Notes under the pieces: model-generated
The model's input: only the letters and a program-made list of their open reading frames with translations
Told to the model about the DNA's origin: nothing
Database searches by the model: none
NCBI GenBank assembly: GCA_905213325.1
Contig: CAJMHW010000007.1
Span: forward strand, 1 to 60,994
DNA length: 60,994 bases
Source of the DNA: Collinsella aerofaciens
GTDB taxonomy: Bacteria > Actinomycetota > Coriobacteriia > Coriobacteriales > Coriobacteriaceae
Direction: 5' to 3'
Program-made: the position numbers and the translations under genes
Shown here: piece by piece, positions 1 through 8,460 of the stretch
How the letters are laid out: the number at the start of each line of letters is the position of its first letter
How positions within the stretch are numbered: the stretch's first letter is position 1

Positions 1-13
1 CGACTCGCATAAA

Positions 14-50
14 AAGCCTCCCATTTCTCGTGTCCAAGAAATGGGAGGCA
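14..50 (-). terminator. Hairpin with U-tract on the minus strand
   Basis: Two 11-13 bp complementary arms (GCCTCCCATTTCT and AGAAATGGGAGGC) enclose a short loop. Read on the minus strand the second arm runs into TTTTT, so the polarity fits a rho-independent terminator for a leftward transcript. No minus-strand gene lies to its right before the tRNA, so its source transcript is unclear. It may serve a plus-strand gene ending before the window, or be a repeat element. Confidence 0.5.
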
Positions 51-79
51 GTTCACATCCGCTCGGGGGCGCTTTCATG

Positions 80-135
80 TAGTCGTTGGGGACGTTCTTG
101 AATGACTAGTCGTTTAAGAACGTCCCCAACGACTA
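80..135. repeat. 20-bp perfect inverted repeat with palindromic loop
   Basis: Positions 80-99 are perfectly complementary to 116-135, with a 16-nt spacer that itself contains the palindrome GACTAGTC. It lies upstream of the tRNA-Asn promoter and has no U-tract, so it looks more like a REP/REPIN-type element than a terminator. The arm end TAGTCGTTGGG recurs once more near 16311. Confidence 0.7.
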
Positions 136-161
136 GGTCGGAAAATTTCTTAAAAAAGTTC

Positions 162-189
162 TTGCCCTAAGCTGATTCGTCCGTATAAT
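162..189 (+). promoter_or_regulatory. Promoter of tRNA-Asn
   Basis: TTGCCC at 162-167 and a consensus TATAAT at 184-189 are separated by 16 bp. The position, about 30 bp before the mature tRNA, fits a strong sigma-70-type promoter for the tRNA gene. Confidence 0.8.
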
Positions 190-219
190 AAACTTCGTTG
201 CTTGAGAGCACGCACCTAT

Positions 220-294
220 TCCTCGGTAGCTCAATGGTAGAGCACGCGGCTGTTAACCGCGCTGTTGTAGGTTCGAGTCCTACCCGGGGAGCCA
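220..294 (+). tRNA. tRNA-Asn (GTT)
   Basis: A full cloverleaf can be folded. The acceptor TCCTCGG pairs with CCGGGGA (one G-U pair), the D arm is GCTC...GAGC, the anticodon stem is CGCGG/CCGCG with loop CTGTTAA (anticodon GTT), and the T arm is GTAGG/CCTAC. The 3' CCA is encoded at 292-294. It is transcribed as a single unit between its own promoter and a terminator starting at 301. Confidence 0.97.
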
Positions 295-300
295 GGTTGT

Positions 301-331
301 AAAACCCGTCGCTTATGCGGCGGGTTTTTTC
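301..331 (+). terminator. Terminator of tRNA-Asn
   Basis: AAAACCCGTCGC pairs with GCGGCGGGTTTT across a TTAT loop (one G-U pair), followed by T residues. It lies 7 nt after the tRNA CCA. Confidence 0.9.
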
Positions 332-488
332 ATGCCGCGATCGCCGTTCGCGAACGTTACCGTATCAACATTTCGTGTCGAGGATGTAATCCCGAGGCCC
401 GCCACCTCAACATGGCGCGGTCGTTGTAGAATATTGTAATGATTGCTCCCACGAGATGGTGCCGCGAGCACCAGATAAGGAGATTCTT

Positions 489-845
489 GTGTCTGAGACC
501 ATTAACGGCAGCCTGAGCGTCTCGAACGACGTTATTGCCGATATTGCCGGTTATGCCGCGATGACGTGCTATGGCGTCGTCGGTATGGCTGAGCAGCTCC
601 AGGGCGCCGAGAGCGTGCGCCTGCTTGCCGGTCAGCGCCTCCGCAAGGGCGTGCTTGTCTCCGCCGACGAGAACGGCCTTACGGTCGATCTTCACGTCGT
701 GCTCGAGAACGGCGTCAACATGAAGTCCGTCTGCCACAATCTTTCGAGCTCCGTTGCCTTCACTCTGCAGGAGATCGCCCAGATCGATCCCGCCAGCCTT
801 AAGATCGGCATCCACATCGACGCGCTCAAGAGCCGTCTGAACTAG
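489..845 (+). CDS. Asp23/Gls24 family protein
   Basis: A 118-residue protein with the Asp23/Gls24 (YloU-type) fold, recognised from the pattern of an early invariant glycine-rich turn (IADIAGYAAMTCYGVVGMAE) and the C-terminal INIHIDALK-like strand. In relatives these small proteins are cytoplasmic or membrane-associated and linked to envelope stress. The GTG at 489 is chosen because AAGGAG lies 6 nt upstream; the in-frame ATG at 456 has no such site. It sits 27 bp before fakA, the same neighbour as YloU-YloV in Bacillus. A second, more diverged member lies at 46799. The exact function is not known. Confidence 0.85.
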   Translation: MSETINGSLSVSNDVIADIAGYAAMTCYGVVGMAEQLQGAESVRLLAGQRLRKGVLVSADENGLTVDLHVVLENGVNMKSVCHNLSSSVAFTLQEIAQIDPASLKIGIHIDALKSRLN

Positions 846-872
846 CATCCGAAAACGGAGATTCAAATACCC

Positions 873-2534
873 ATGATTGCAAAGACCATTCGCACCTGTT
901 TTCCGATCGCTGCGGCTGCCGTTTCCGACAAGGCCGAGGAGATCAACAAGCTCAACGTCTTCCCCGTACCCGATGGCGATACCGGCACCAACATGTCGCT
1001 CACGCTCGCCTCGGTGACCAAGGAGCTCTCTGCCCTTCCCGCCGATGCCGATATGGAGGCCATCGCCGGTGCCATCACCCACGGCTCTCTCATGGGCGCT
1101 CGCGGTAACTCCGGCGTTATTACCTCGCAGATTCTTCGCGGCGTGGCCGAGGGCCTTGTCTCTGCCGACGAGCCTATTACGTCCGCCAACATTGCCTTCG
1201 CCTTCCGTCGTGCCGTCAAGGTCGCCTTCCAGGCTGTCCGCAAGCCCATCGAGGGCACGATCCTCACGGTCCTGCGCGATGTCTCGACCAAGGCCGATGA
1301 GTGCGAGAAGAAGAAGTTCTCGGCCGAGGATGCGCTCGATGCTATCGTCGTCGAGGCGTACCAGTCCGTCGCCCGCACGCCCGACTTGCTGCCCGTCCTC
1401 AAAGAGAACGGCGTGGTCGACTCAGGCGCCTTCGGCTTTGCCATCTTCCTGGAGAACTTTGTTGCCGCCGCGCTTGGTCGCAGCACCGTTGTCGAGGATT
1501 TCTCCGCTACGTTTGACTCCGCCGGCTCTGCCCGCGATGCCGCTCTTGGCCGCGTTGAGATCGAGGCTAACGACGACTGGGAGGGCTCGGAGTTCCGCTA
1601 CTGCAACGAGTTTCTCTTTAAGGCCGACGCCCCGTTTGACGAGGACGAATGCCTTAAGTTCCTAGGCTCCATGGGCGACTGTGAGCTGCTCGTGGGCGCC
1701 TATCCCGACTACAAGATCCATGTGCACTCCAATACCCCCAACCTGGTGCTCGAGCACATGCTGCAGCTCGGTCAGATCTATGAGGTCTTTATCCACAACA
1801 TGGAGATGGAGGCCCACGACCGTACCGCTAAGATCCACGAGGATCAGGAAAAGGCCGCCGAGCCCGCCAAGGCGCTGGGCTTTGTCGCCGTTGCCGCCGG
1901 TTCCGGCGAGGCCGACATCCTCAAGTCCCTTGGCGTCGACGTGGTCGTCTCCGGTGGCCAGACTATGAATCCCTCGACCGCCGACCTGCTGGGCGCGGTG
2001 GACCAGGTCAACGCGACCTCGGTCATCATCTTGCCCAACAACGGCAACATCCGCATGGCCGCTGAGGCTGCTGCCTCAGCCTGCACCGACAAGAAGGTCG
2101 CCGTCGTTCCCACCAAGACCGTCCCGCAGGCCTTCTCCGCGCTGTTCGCGGTCCTGCCCGATTCCGAGCTCGAGGATGCCGTCGCCGCCATGGTCGACGC
2201 CATCAGCGAGGTCCGCGATGGCGAGGTCACCCGCGCCGTGCGCGACTCCAGTGCCTCTGACGGTTCTCCGATTCACTCCGGTGACGTCATGGGTATCATC
2301 GCTGGCTCCATCGACGTGGTCGGCTCCGACGTGAAGCAGGTCACGCTCGACTGCATCAACCGCATGCAGGAGGAAGAGGAGGGCGACGCGCTGACGATTC
2401 TGGCCGGCGAGGAACTGTCCGATGAGGCCTTCCAGGAGATCGTTGACGCTATCGAGGAGGCTCAGCCCGATCTGGAGATTGACGCCCATCGTGGCGAGCA
2501 GCCGCTCTATCCCGTGATCTTCTCGATCGAGTAG
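873..2534 (+). CDS. fakA: Fatty acid kinase subunit A (DAK/YloV family)
   Basis: This 553-residue protein has an N-terminal DhaL/DAK2 ATP-binding domain with the motif PVPDGDTGTN at residues 31-40 and GARGNSGVITSQI further on, followed by the YloV-type C-terminal domain. FakA phosphorylates fatty acids held by a FakB (DegV) partner; the acyl-phosphate then enters phospholipid synthesis through PlsX/PlsY. No fakB is present in the window. The length matches the family. It is co-directional with the Asp23-like gene and recG, and plsX and acpP lie 5-6 kb downstream, consistent with use of exogenous fatty acids. Confidence 0.93.
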   Translation: MIAKTIRTCFPIAAAAVSDKAEEINKLNVFPVPDGDTGTNMSLTLASVTKELSALPADADMEAIAGAITHGSLMGARGNSGVITSQILRGVAEGLVSADEPITSANIAFAFRRAVKVAFQAVRKPIEGTILTVLRDVSTKADECEKKKFSAEDALDAIVVEAYQSVARTPDLLPVLKENGVVDSGAFGFAIFLENFVAAALGRSTVVEDFSATFDSAGSARDAALGRVEIEANDDWEGSEFRYCNEFLFKADAPFDEDECLKFLGSMGDCELLVGAYPDYKIHVHSNTPNLVLEHMLQLGQIYEVFIHNMEMEAHDRTAKIHEDQEKAAEPAKALGFVAVAAGSGEADILKSLGVDVVVSGGQTMNPSTADLLGAVDQVNATSVIILPNNGNIRMAAEAAASACTDKKVAVVPTKTVPQAFSALFAVLPDSELEDAVAAMVDAISEVRDGEVTRAVRDSSASDGSPIHSGDVMGIIAGSIDVVGSDVKQVTLDCINRMQEEEEGDALTILAGEELSDEAFQEIVDAIEEAQPDLEIDAHRGEQPLYPVIFSIE

Positions 2535-2544
2535 GCAACTGCCC

Positions 2545-4722
2545 ATGTCCGAGCTGTGCTCCGTGCCGCGCGTCTCGGAGCGCTTTGCCCAGAGCAATGC
2601 GCTCGACGAGGATATCGCGCGACTCAAATATGTTTCGGGTAAACGTGAGGAGGCCCTTCGCCGTCTGGGAATTCGGACGGTGGGGGACCTCCTTCTCCAT
2701 ATCCCTCATCGATACCTCGACTTTACCCGTTCGTGGTCCATCGAGATGGCGCCCATCGGTACCGTGTGCACCATCATCGCCACGGTCGACCGTATCGTCC
2801 AAAAGCAGCCGCGTCCGCGCATGCAGGTGACTGAGGTCTCACTTGTTGACGAGACGGGCGTTCTGCAGGTCGCCTTTTTCCGCCAGCCCTGGATTGCCCA
2901 GCAGCTTAAACAGGGCGACCGCCTGGCCGTGATGGGCAAGGTCGAGTTTGCCTACGGCTTTAAGCAGATGGCCTCGCCCCACTTTGAAAAGCTCGAGGAC
3001 GGGCGCGCCGCAGGCACCATTCTGCCGGTCCATTACGTGAGCGATGGCGTGAGCCAGGCGTGGATGCGCCGCATCGTAAGCGGCGCGCTCGAGGTCGTCG
3101 GCAATCCGTTCGATCCGATTCCCGCGCCGCTGCGCGCAAAGCGGAAGCTCATGAGCAATGCCCGCGCGTTGCGTTCGATCCACTTTCCCTCGAGCATGGC
3201 TGAGCGCGACATCGCACGCCGGCGTCTTGCCTACGAGGAGTGCCTCTACCTGCAGCTGGCGCTGCGTCTGCGCAACGACGGCGGCCTGGTCGATGTGGTG
3301 CCCTATGCCCACACTGCGGGCGAGCATCTGGGCGCGCTAAAACAGGCCCTTCCGTTTTCGCTGAGCGACGAGCAGGAGGCCGCATTCCAAGACATCCTGC
3401 ATGACATGTGCGATGGCGGACGCGTGATGAACCGTCTGCTGCTGGGCGATGTCGGTACCGGTAAGACCGCCGTTGCCGCCTGCGCGCTGGCTGTGGCTGC
3501 CGATAGCGGCACGCAGGCCTGCGTTATGGCACCCACGGGCGTGCTGGCGCGCCAATATGCCGATAAGACCGGCCCTCTGCTCTCGCAGGCCGGCATGTCC
3601 TGGGCGCTTCTGACGGGCGCCACGCCGGCCGCAGAGCGCGAGCGCATCCATGCCCAGCTGGAATCGGGCGAGCTTGACGTGCTCTTTGGCACCCATGCGG
3701 TGCTTTCGGATAACGTTGCGTTCAAGCATCTGTCGCTCGTGGTCATCGATGAACAGCACCGGTTTGGTGTGGGCCAACGCAACGCCCTGCGCGCGAAGGG
3801 GCCGGGTGCCGATCTGCTCGTTATGACGGCGACGCCCATCCCGCGTACGCTGGCGCTTTCGGTCTACGGCGATCTGGACACGAGCATCATTCGCCATCGG
3901 CCCGTCCCCGGCGCTGGCGTGTCGACACGCGTGCTCACCGAGTCGAGCCGCGACCTCGCCTATGGCGCCATCCGCGAGGCGCATGAAAAGGGTCAGCAGG
4001 CCTACGTGATTTGCCCGCTCGTGGAGCCGAGTGACTCGGCCGATGAGTTGGAGGACGTGCCCGGTATCGCCCGCGACGAGGAGGGCCGCGTGACGGTCCC
4101 CGTGCCGCTGCATGATACGGCGACCGAGCTCGACCGACTGCGTCTTGCGTTGCCGGGGCTTACCGTCGAGCGCCTTCACGGCCGCATGCCGGCGGGGGAG
4201 AAGGACCAGGTTATCGATGCCTTCAAGCGTGGCGAGATTGACGTGCTCGTCTCGACTACGGTGGTCGAGGTGGGCGTCGACGTGCCTAACGCCACCGTCA
4301 TGGTCATCGAGAACGGCGAGCGCTTTGGATTGGCTGCCCTGCACCAGCTGCGCGGCCGCGTGGGCCGTGGCAGTGTGTCGGGCACGTGCCTGGTCATGAC
4401 GCACTCTAAGGGCAACGGCGGCGCGTCGGCAGCACAAGATCGCCTGCAATCGCTCGAAAAAACCACGGATGGCTTTACGCTCGCCCAGACTGACCTGCGT
4501 CTGCGTCACGAGGGCGAAATCCTGGGCTACCGTCAGCATGGCGGTGTGACTCTGCGCTTTGTCGACCTGGATGCCGACGAGGAACTAATCGAGTGGGCCC
4601 ATTTGGACGCGGTCGAGCTCTTGCGGTATGCTTGCACCCTTGACTCCGTGGCGACGCGCCCCCTGCGCGATGCGGTCGCCATGCGATATCGACACATTTT
4701 TAAGGAGGTCAGCGGAGGATGA
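2545..4722 (+). CDS. recG: ATP-dependent DNA helicase RecG
   Basis: A 725-residue superfamily 2 helicase. It has an N-terminal wedge/OB domain (residues about 60-160), Walker A GDVGTGKT near residue 301, the DEQH box (VVIDEQHRFGVGQR) near 401, and the RecG-specific C-terminal region with LHQLRGRVGRG. RecG remodels stalled replication forks and branched DNA. It begins 10 bp after fakA and its stop overlaps the rsmD start by 4 bp (ATGA), so the two are translationally coupled. Length is somewhat above the E. coli enzyme (about 690). Confidence 0.96.
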   Translation: MSELCSVPRVSERFAQSNALDEDIARLKYVSGKREEALRRLGIRTVGDLLLHIPHRYLDFTRSWSIEMAPIGTVCTIIATVDRIVQKQPRPRMQVTEVSLVDETGVLQVAFFRQPWIAQQLKQGDRLAVMGKVEFAYGFKQMASPHFEKLEDGRAAGTILPVHYVSDGVSQAWMRRIVSGALEVVGNPFDPIPAPLRAKRKLMSNARALRSIHFPSSMAERDIARRRLAYEECLYLQLALRLRNDGGLVDVVPYAHTAGEHLGALKQALPFSLSDEQEAAFQDILHDMCDGGRVMNRLLLGDVGTGKTAVAACALAVAADSGTQACVMAPTGVLARQYADKTGPLLSQAGMSWALLTGATPAAERERIHAQLESGELDVLFGTHAVLSDNVAFKHLSLVVIDEQHRFGVGQRNALRAKGPGADLLVMTATPIPRTLALSVYGDLDTSIIRHRPVPGAGVSTRVLTESSRDLAYGAIREAHEKGQQAYVICPLVEPSDSADELEDVPGIARDEEGRVTVPVPLHDTATELDRLRLALPGLTVERLHGRMPAGEKDQVIDAFKRGEIDVLVSTTVVEVGVDVPNATVMVIENGERFGLAALHQLRGRVGRGSVSGTCLVMTHSKGNGGASAAQDRLQSLEKTTDGFTLAQTDLRLRHEGEILGYRQHGGVTLRFVDLDADEELIEWAHLDAVELLRYACTLDSVATRPLRDAVAMRYRHIFKEVSGG

Positions 4723-5375
4723 GAATCATCGGCGGCGAATGGCGCGGTCGTAAGATCGAGGAGCCCCGTGGTCGCGATGTCACCCGCCCCACGACTGATC
4801 GCGTGCGTGAGGCGTGCGCATCTATGGTCATGTCGGCATTCGACTTCGATCTGGACGAGGTCCGCGTGCTGGACGCCTTTGGCGGCTCCGGCGCCTTAGG
4901 GTTAGAGATGCTCTCTCGTGGGGCCCGCTCGCTCACGACGTTTGAGATCGATCGCAACGCCGCGCGGCTCATTACCAAGAATATCGAGTCGCTCTGCCGT
5001 GACCGTGCGCGCTGGCGCGTGGTGACGGGTGACGTGCTGGCGAGCGCCTCGCGCGGCCGCGTGCCGGGCGGCCCCTTTGATCTGGTCCTGCTCGACCCTC
5101 CCTATGCTTTTGGTGCCGAGCCGGTCGAGGAACTGCTGCAGAACCTGGCTCAGCAGGGTCTGCTTGCACCTGGCGCTTTTGCCCTGTTTGAGCATGCCGC
5201 CGCCGATGCGGGCGCGCATCCGGTAGGCTTTGAGACTGTACGTGAGAAGCGCTACGGCATTACCTCGGTCGACCTGCTTCGTTGGGTCGGCGATGACGAT
5301 GGTGAGGGCGATAGCGCCGGCACCGATGCTGACAACAACGATGCCGCGACGTTTCAGGAGGATGCCCATGAATGA
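4719..5375 (+). CDS. rsmD: 16S rRNA (guanine966-N2)-methyltransferase
   Basis: A 218-residue class I SAM-dependent methyltransferase. It shows the RsmD opening MRIIGGEWRGRKI, the SAM-binding motif VLDAFGGSGALGLE, and the catalytic LLDPPYAFG (D/N-PPY) motif of N2-guanine/N6-adenine enzymes. RsmD methylates G966 in the 30S subunit. An acidic tail of about 25 residues (DDDGEGDSAGTDADNND) extends past the family core. The rsmD-coaD pairing is common in bacteria, and the two frames overlap by 8 bp here. Confidence 0.94.
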   Translation: MRIIGGEWRGRKIEEPRGRDVTRPTTDRVREACASMVMSAFDFDLDEVRVLDAFGGSGALGLEMLSRGARSLTTFEIDRNAARLITKNIESLCRDRARWRVVTGDVLASASRGRVPGGPFDLVLLDPPYAFGAEPVEELLQNLAQQGLLAPGAFALFEHAAADAGAHPVGFETVREKRYGITSVDLLRWVGDDDGEGDSAGTDADNNDAATFQEDAHE

Positions 5376-5865
5376 CACCATCAACCGCGTGATCGTCCCG
5401 GGCACCTTCGATCCCATCACGTTTGGGCATATCGATGTGATCCGCCGTGCCCGCCGCATCTTTCCCAGCGTGATCGTCGCTGTTGCCGAGTCGCAAGGTA
5501 AAAACGGTGTAGGTACCACGTTTATGCTCGATGAGCGCGTGGCGCTGGCCCGCGAGGCGCTCGGTAATATCGACGGCGTCGAAGTCCTGCCCTTTACCGG
5601 CCTCTTGGTCGACTTCGCTCGTGAGCAGGGGGCGGGAGCCGTGGTCAAGGGCCTGCGCGCCATGACCGACTTTGAGTATGAGCTGCAGCAGGCCGACCTC
5701 AATTATCGCTTGGATAGCGAGCTGGAGTCCATCTTTGTCATGAGTGCTCCGCAGTACGGTTACATCTCGAGCTCGGTCGTTCGCCAGATCGCCTCGCTTG
5801 GCAGCGATGTATCGACGTTTGTCCCGTCCAACGTGGTCGAAGCGCTTAAACATCGCTTTTCGTGA
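5368..5865 (+). CDS. coaD: Phosphopantetheine adenylyltransferase
   Basis: The product (165 residues) matches CoaD in length and motifs: VPGTFDPITFGHIDVIRRA carries the nucleotidyltransferase (T/H)xGH signature, and YISSSVVRQIASLG is the C-terminal ISST-like motif. It catalyses the penultimate step of coenzyme A synthesis, ATP plus 4'-phosphopantetheine to dephospho-CoA. ATG 5368 is chosen because AGGAG ends 7 nt upstream. An in-frame extension back to 5230 would run through the rsmD gene, and ATG 5362 abuts the ribosome site. Confidence 0.96.
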   Translation: MNDTINRVIVPGTFDPITFGHIDVIRRARRIFPSVIVAVAESQGKNGVGTTFMLDERVALAREALGNIDGVEVLPFTGLLVDFAREQGAGAVVKGLRAMTDFEYELQQADLNYRLDSELESIFVMSAPQYGYISSSVVRQIASLGSDVSTFVPSNVVEALKHRFS

Positions 5866-5933
5866 CGTTTCTTATTGCCTGGTGGCATGTGGTAAACTAG
5901 CACGATGATATGTTACCTATGAAAGGAGACCGG

Positions 5934-6431
5934 ATGCCGGGCGAGAATTTTCCTGGCGATAGGATCGTCAGCTTGGTCGATGAGCTCGAAGGGCTGATCG
6001 AGGAAGCCAAGCCGCCTTTCGGCAAGAACGCTCAGTTCAAGGTCATCGACGCCGACGTGTTCTTCAACATCCTCGACGAGATCCGCATGAGCTATCCTGA
6101 GGAGTGGCAGAAGTCCCGCCGTATCCTTAAGGAGCGCGAGGAGCTTATGGCTTCCGCCGCCGCCCAGGCCGATTCCATCATCGCCGACGCTCAGCAGCAG
6201 GCCCTCACCATTGCCGGTGAGCAGGAGATCGTCCGCCTTGCGCAGCAGCAGGCCGACGACATCCGCGATCGTGCCCAGCAGTACGAGCGCGAGACGCGTT
6301 ATGCTGCCGAGGACTACGCAGAGCAGGTCTTTACGCACCTGGAGGAGAACCTCAAGAGCCTGACCGGCACCGTTACCCGTTGCCGTCAGCAGCTCAACGA
6401 GGGTGCCGCCCAACAGAATGGTCAGTGGTAA
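5934..6431 (+). CDS. Coiled-coil protein, possibly DivIVA/SepIVA-like
   Basis: A 165-residue acidic, Gln/Ala-rich protein with no transmembrane segment. Residues 1-45 contain a conserved-looking module (IVSLVDELEGLIEEAKPPFG), and the rest is a long predicted coiled coil (AQADSIIADAQQQALTIAG, EIVRLAQQQADDIRDRAQ). This layout resembles short DivIVA/SepIVA-like cell-division scaffolds of actinobacteria, but I cannot assign an orthologue. GAAAGGAG supports ATG 5934. A TAAACT -10-like box at 5893 suggests its own promoter. Its stop overlaps the next start (TAATG). Confidence 0.7.
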   Translation: MPGENFPGDRIVSLVDELEGLIEEAKPPFGKNAQFKVIDADVFFNILDEIRMSYPEEWQKSRRILKEREELMASAAAQADSIIADAQQQALTIAGEQEIVRLAQQQADDIRDRAQQYERETRYAAEDYAEQVFTHLEENLKSLTGTVTRCRQQLNEGAAQQNGQW

Positions 6432-6985
6432 TGGCTGAGTTCCCGAGCGTTACCGTCGATCTTTCCGAGCAGCTCGAGTTTCCTGGAGATTCGTATCCGC
6501 TGACCGGTAAGGTCGATGTCGCCACCTACACGGTGGGCGAGAAGGAGTACCAGCTTCAGGACGGCATCGACTACGACGTTGTCTTTACCAATGCCGGTAC
6601 CGGTGTCTTGCTCACGGGCATGGTCCGCGCGCACGCCACCGGCGAGTGCGACCGTTGCCTGGAACCTGCCTCGTTTGATATCGCCGGCGAGATCGAGGAG
6701 TTCTACCTCTTTGAGGAGCCCGAGGATCCCGAGGCCTACGAAGACGGCTACGAGCTCCTGGGCGAGGATCGCATCGTCGATCTGGGAGAGCCCATCAACG
6801 ACGCGGTCGTCATGGACACGCCGTTCGTTGTCCTGTGCAAGCCCGATTGCCGCGGCCTTTGCCCCACTTGCGGTTGCAATCTCAACGTCGAGCAATGCGA
6901 TTGCGCCGCCCAGGCAGAGGCAGAATGGGCCGCTGCCACGGAAAATCCATTTGCAGCATTGAAGAATCTCAAGCTTGATGAGTAA
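6431..6985 (+). CDS. DUF177 (YceD) family protein
   Basis: A 184-residue protein of the YceD/DUF177 family, typically encoded next to rpmF as here. It carries two cysteine pairs: ECDRC near residue 77 and CKPDCRGLCPTCGCNL near 136-151, likely a zinc site. In E. coli and plants relatives are tied to 23S rRNA maturation; the biochemical role is unproven. The start ATG overlaps the upstream stop by one base, implying coupled translation. A 64-bp gap separates it from rpmF. Confidence 0.88.
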   Translation: MAEFPSVTVDLSEQLEFPGDSYPLTGKVDVATYTVGEKEYQLQDGIDYDVVFTNAGTGVLLTGMVRAHATGECDRCLEPASFDIAGEIEEFYLFEEPEDPEAYEDGYELLGEDRIVDLGEPINDAVVMDTPFVVLCKPDCRGLCPTCGCNLNVEQCDCAAQAEAEWAAATENPFAALKNLKLDE

Positions 6986-7049
6986 AACTGTGGTAGTATC
7001 GCTACTTGCGCGTAATCGCCACACTGGATAGTTCATAAGGAAGGTCACT

Positions 7050-7229
7050 ATGCTCGTACCTAAACAAAAGCAGGGTCGTATCCGCACTCACACCCGTCGT
7101 TCCGCCAACATGAAGATCTCGGCTGCGGCTCAGTCCACGTGCCCCCGTTGTGGCGCTGTTAAGCTTCCGCACCACGTGTGCCCCAGCTGCGGTTTCTACA
7201 AGGACCGCGAGGTTATCGTTACCGAGTAA
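7050..7229 (+). CDS. rpmF: 50S ribosomal protein L32
   Basis: A short 59-residue basic protein starting MLVPKQKQGRIRTHTRRSAN, with a four-cysteine zinc ribbon (CPRCG...CPSCG) near residues 31-49. This is the zinc-binding form of L32. AAGGAAGG lies 5 nt before the ATG. The DUF177-rpmF-plsX order is widely conserved and links ribosome and lipid synthesis. A terminator hairpin follows at 7271. Confidence 0.97.
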   Translation: MLVPKQKQGRIRTHTRRSANMKISAAAQSTCPRCGAVKLPHHVCPSCGFYKDREVIVTE

Positions 7230-7270
7230 CGGTATACTCTGGATGCGATGCCGTTCCAAATGGAACCACA

Positions 7271-7299
7271 ATGGCCGGCTCAATGAGTCGGCCATTTTT
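7271..7299 (+). terminator. Terminator between rpmF and plsX
   Basis: ATGGCCGGCT pairs with AGTCGGCCAT (one G-U pair) over a CAATG loop, followed by TTTT. It lies 41 bp after rpmF and just before the plsX ribosome site, so read-through probably feeds plsX. Confidence 0.8.
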
Positions 7300-7316
7300 G
7301 TATAAGGAGCATGTAT

Positions 7317-8336
7317 ATGAGTAACGTTCGCGTTTGTGTAGACGTTGTGGGCGGAGACGAGAAACCTCAGGTTGTTCTCGATGGTATCGAAGCTGCGCTT
7401 GCCGCCGATCCCGATATCGAGGTCTTGGCAGCTGGTCCCGCCGAAATCGTCAATCCCTTTGCAGCTTCCCATGCACGTGTTGAGGCCCTTGAGGCGCCTG
7501 ACGTTATCGCCATGGATGACGATCCCATTCGCGCCGTGATGACCAAGCGTAAGTCGTCGATCGTGCTTTCTTGCCGCGCCATTAAGAAGGGCAACGCGGA
7601 TGCGTTCTTCTCCGCCGGCTCCACCGGTGCCATGACCGCCGCCGCCACCGCCTATGTGACGCCGTTTAGGTATCAGGCCGAAGGCAAGAAGCAGCCGGTG
7701 CGCCCCTGTCTGACCAATGCGCTGCCCAATCGCGCCGGCGGTCTGACGGTGCTGTGCGACATGGGTGCCAACCCCGATGTGGAGGTCGATGACATGGTGC
7801 GTTTTGCCCAGATGGGTAGCGCCTATGCCCGCGTCGTCCTGGGCATCGAGCATCCTCGCGTGGGCCTGCTTGCCAATGGCACCGAGGATGAGAAGGGCTC
7901 CAACTTTACCAAGGCCTGTTTCCCTGCTATGAAGGCCGCCGTTCCCGGCTTTGTTGGTAACTGCGAGGGCACCGACCTCACCTCAGGTAACTTCGATGTC
8001 GTCGTTGCCGATGGCATGTCGGGTAATATCGCTCTCAAAGCTACCGAGGGCGCTGCCAAGTTTTTGCTGCAGGAGCTCAAGGGCGCCTTTATGGCCTCGC
8101 TCGGCACCAAAATCGCCGCGCTGCTCATCAAAAAGCAGATGCGCGAGATTAAGGCCAAGCTCTCTGGCGACGCCAAGGGCGGCGCGATTCTTCTGGGCCT
8201 GCGCGGCGTGGTCCTGATCGGCCATGGCGCCACCTCGGTCGAGGCTGTCAAAAACGGTACGCTCGCGGCGGCCGAAGCCGTGCGCGCCGGGCTGGTCGAG
8301 AATGTCGCCAACTCTATGGACAGTATCGTTTTGTAA
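7317..8336 (+). CDS. plsX: Phosphate acyltransferase PlsX
   Basis: A 339-residue PlsX homologue (VCVDVVGGDEKPQVVLDGI at the N-terminus; SAGSTGAMTAAAT and NGTEDEKGSNFT in the middle). PlsX interconverts acyl-ACP and acyl-phosphate, feeding PlsY in phosphatidic acid synthesis and accepting FakA products. ATG 7317 is preferred to ATG 7311 because AAGGAG at 7304-7309 then has a 7-nt spacer. Note the usual DxxGGD start reads DVVGGDEKP. It is followed by acpP but not by fabD or fabG, which commonly sit there in Firmicutes. Confidence 0.95.
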   Translation: MSNVRVCVDVVGGDEKPQVVLDGIEAALAADPDIEVLAAGPAEIVNPFAASHARVEALEAPDVIAMDDDPIRAVMTKRKSSIVLSCRAIKKGNADAFFSAGSTGAMTAAATAYVTPFRYQAEGKKQPVRPCLTNALPNRAGGLTVLCDMGANPDVEVDDMVRFAQMGSAYARVVLGIEHPRVGLLANGTEDEKGSNFTKACFPAMKAAVPGFVGNCEGTDLTSGNFDVVVADGMSGNIALKATEGAAKFLLQELKGAFMASLGTKIAALLIKKQMREIKAKLSGDAKGGAILLGLRGVVLIGHGATSVEAVKNGTLAAAEAVRAGLVENVANSMDSIVL

Positions 8337-8402
8337 GAGCGAGTTAGAGCGCTGTTATGTGCTTCGCGGCGCACGTCGTGGGGTAGAATCAGAACCGTGT
8401 CT

Positions 8403-8430
8403 TGGTACCGCCCGGGCGGTACCATTCTTT
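8403..8430 (+). promoter_or_regulatory. 22-bp perfect palindrome upstream of acpP
   Basis: The core GGTACCGCCCGGGCGGTACC (8404-8423) is perfectly self-complementary and extends one further base pair on each side. It is followed by ATTCTTTT. It may be a terminator of plsX with a minimal loop, or an operator controlling acpP; a TAGAAT box lies 14 bp upstream and a TACTAT box 16 bp downstream. Confidence 0.6.
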
Positions 8431-8460
8431 TGGTATTCATGTACTATGAGAGGAAGCGCT

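Noticed and set aside
5230..5367. A longer N-terminus for coaD
   Set aside because: The extension is the rsmD gene read in another frame, and AGGAG supports the ATG at 5368.
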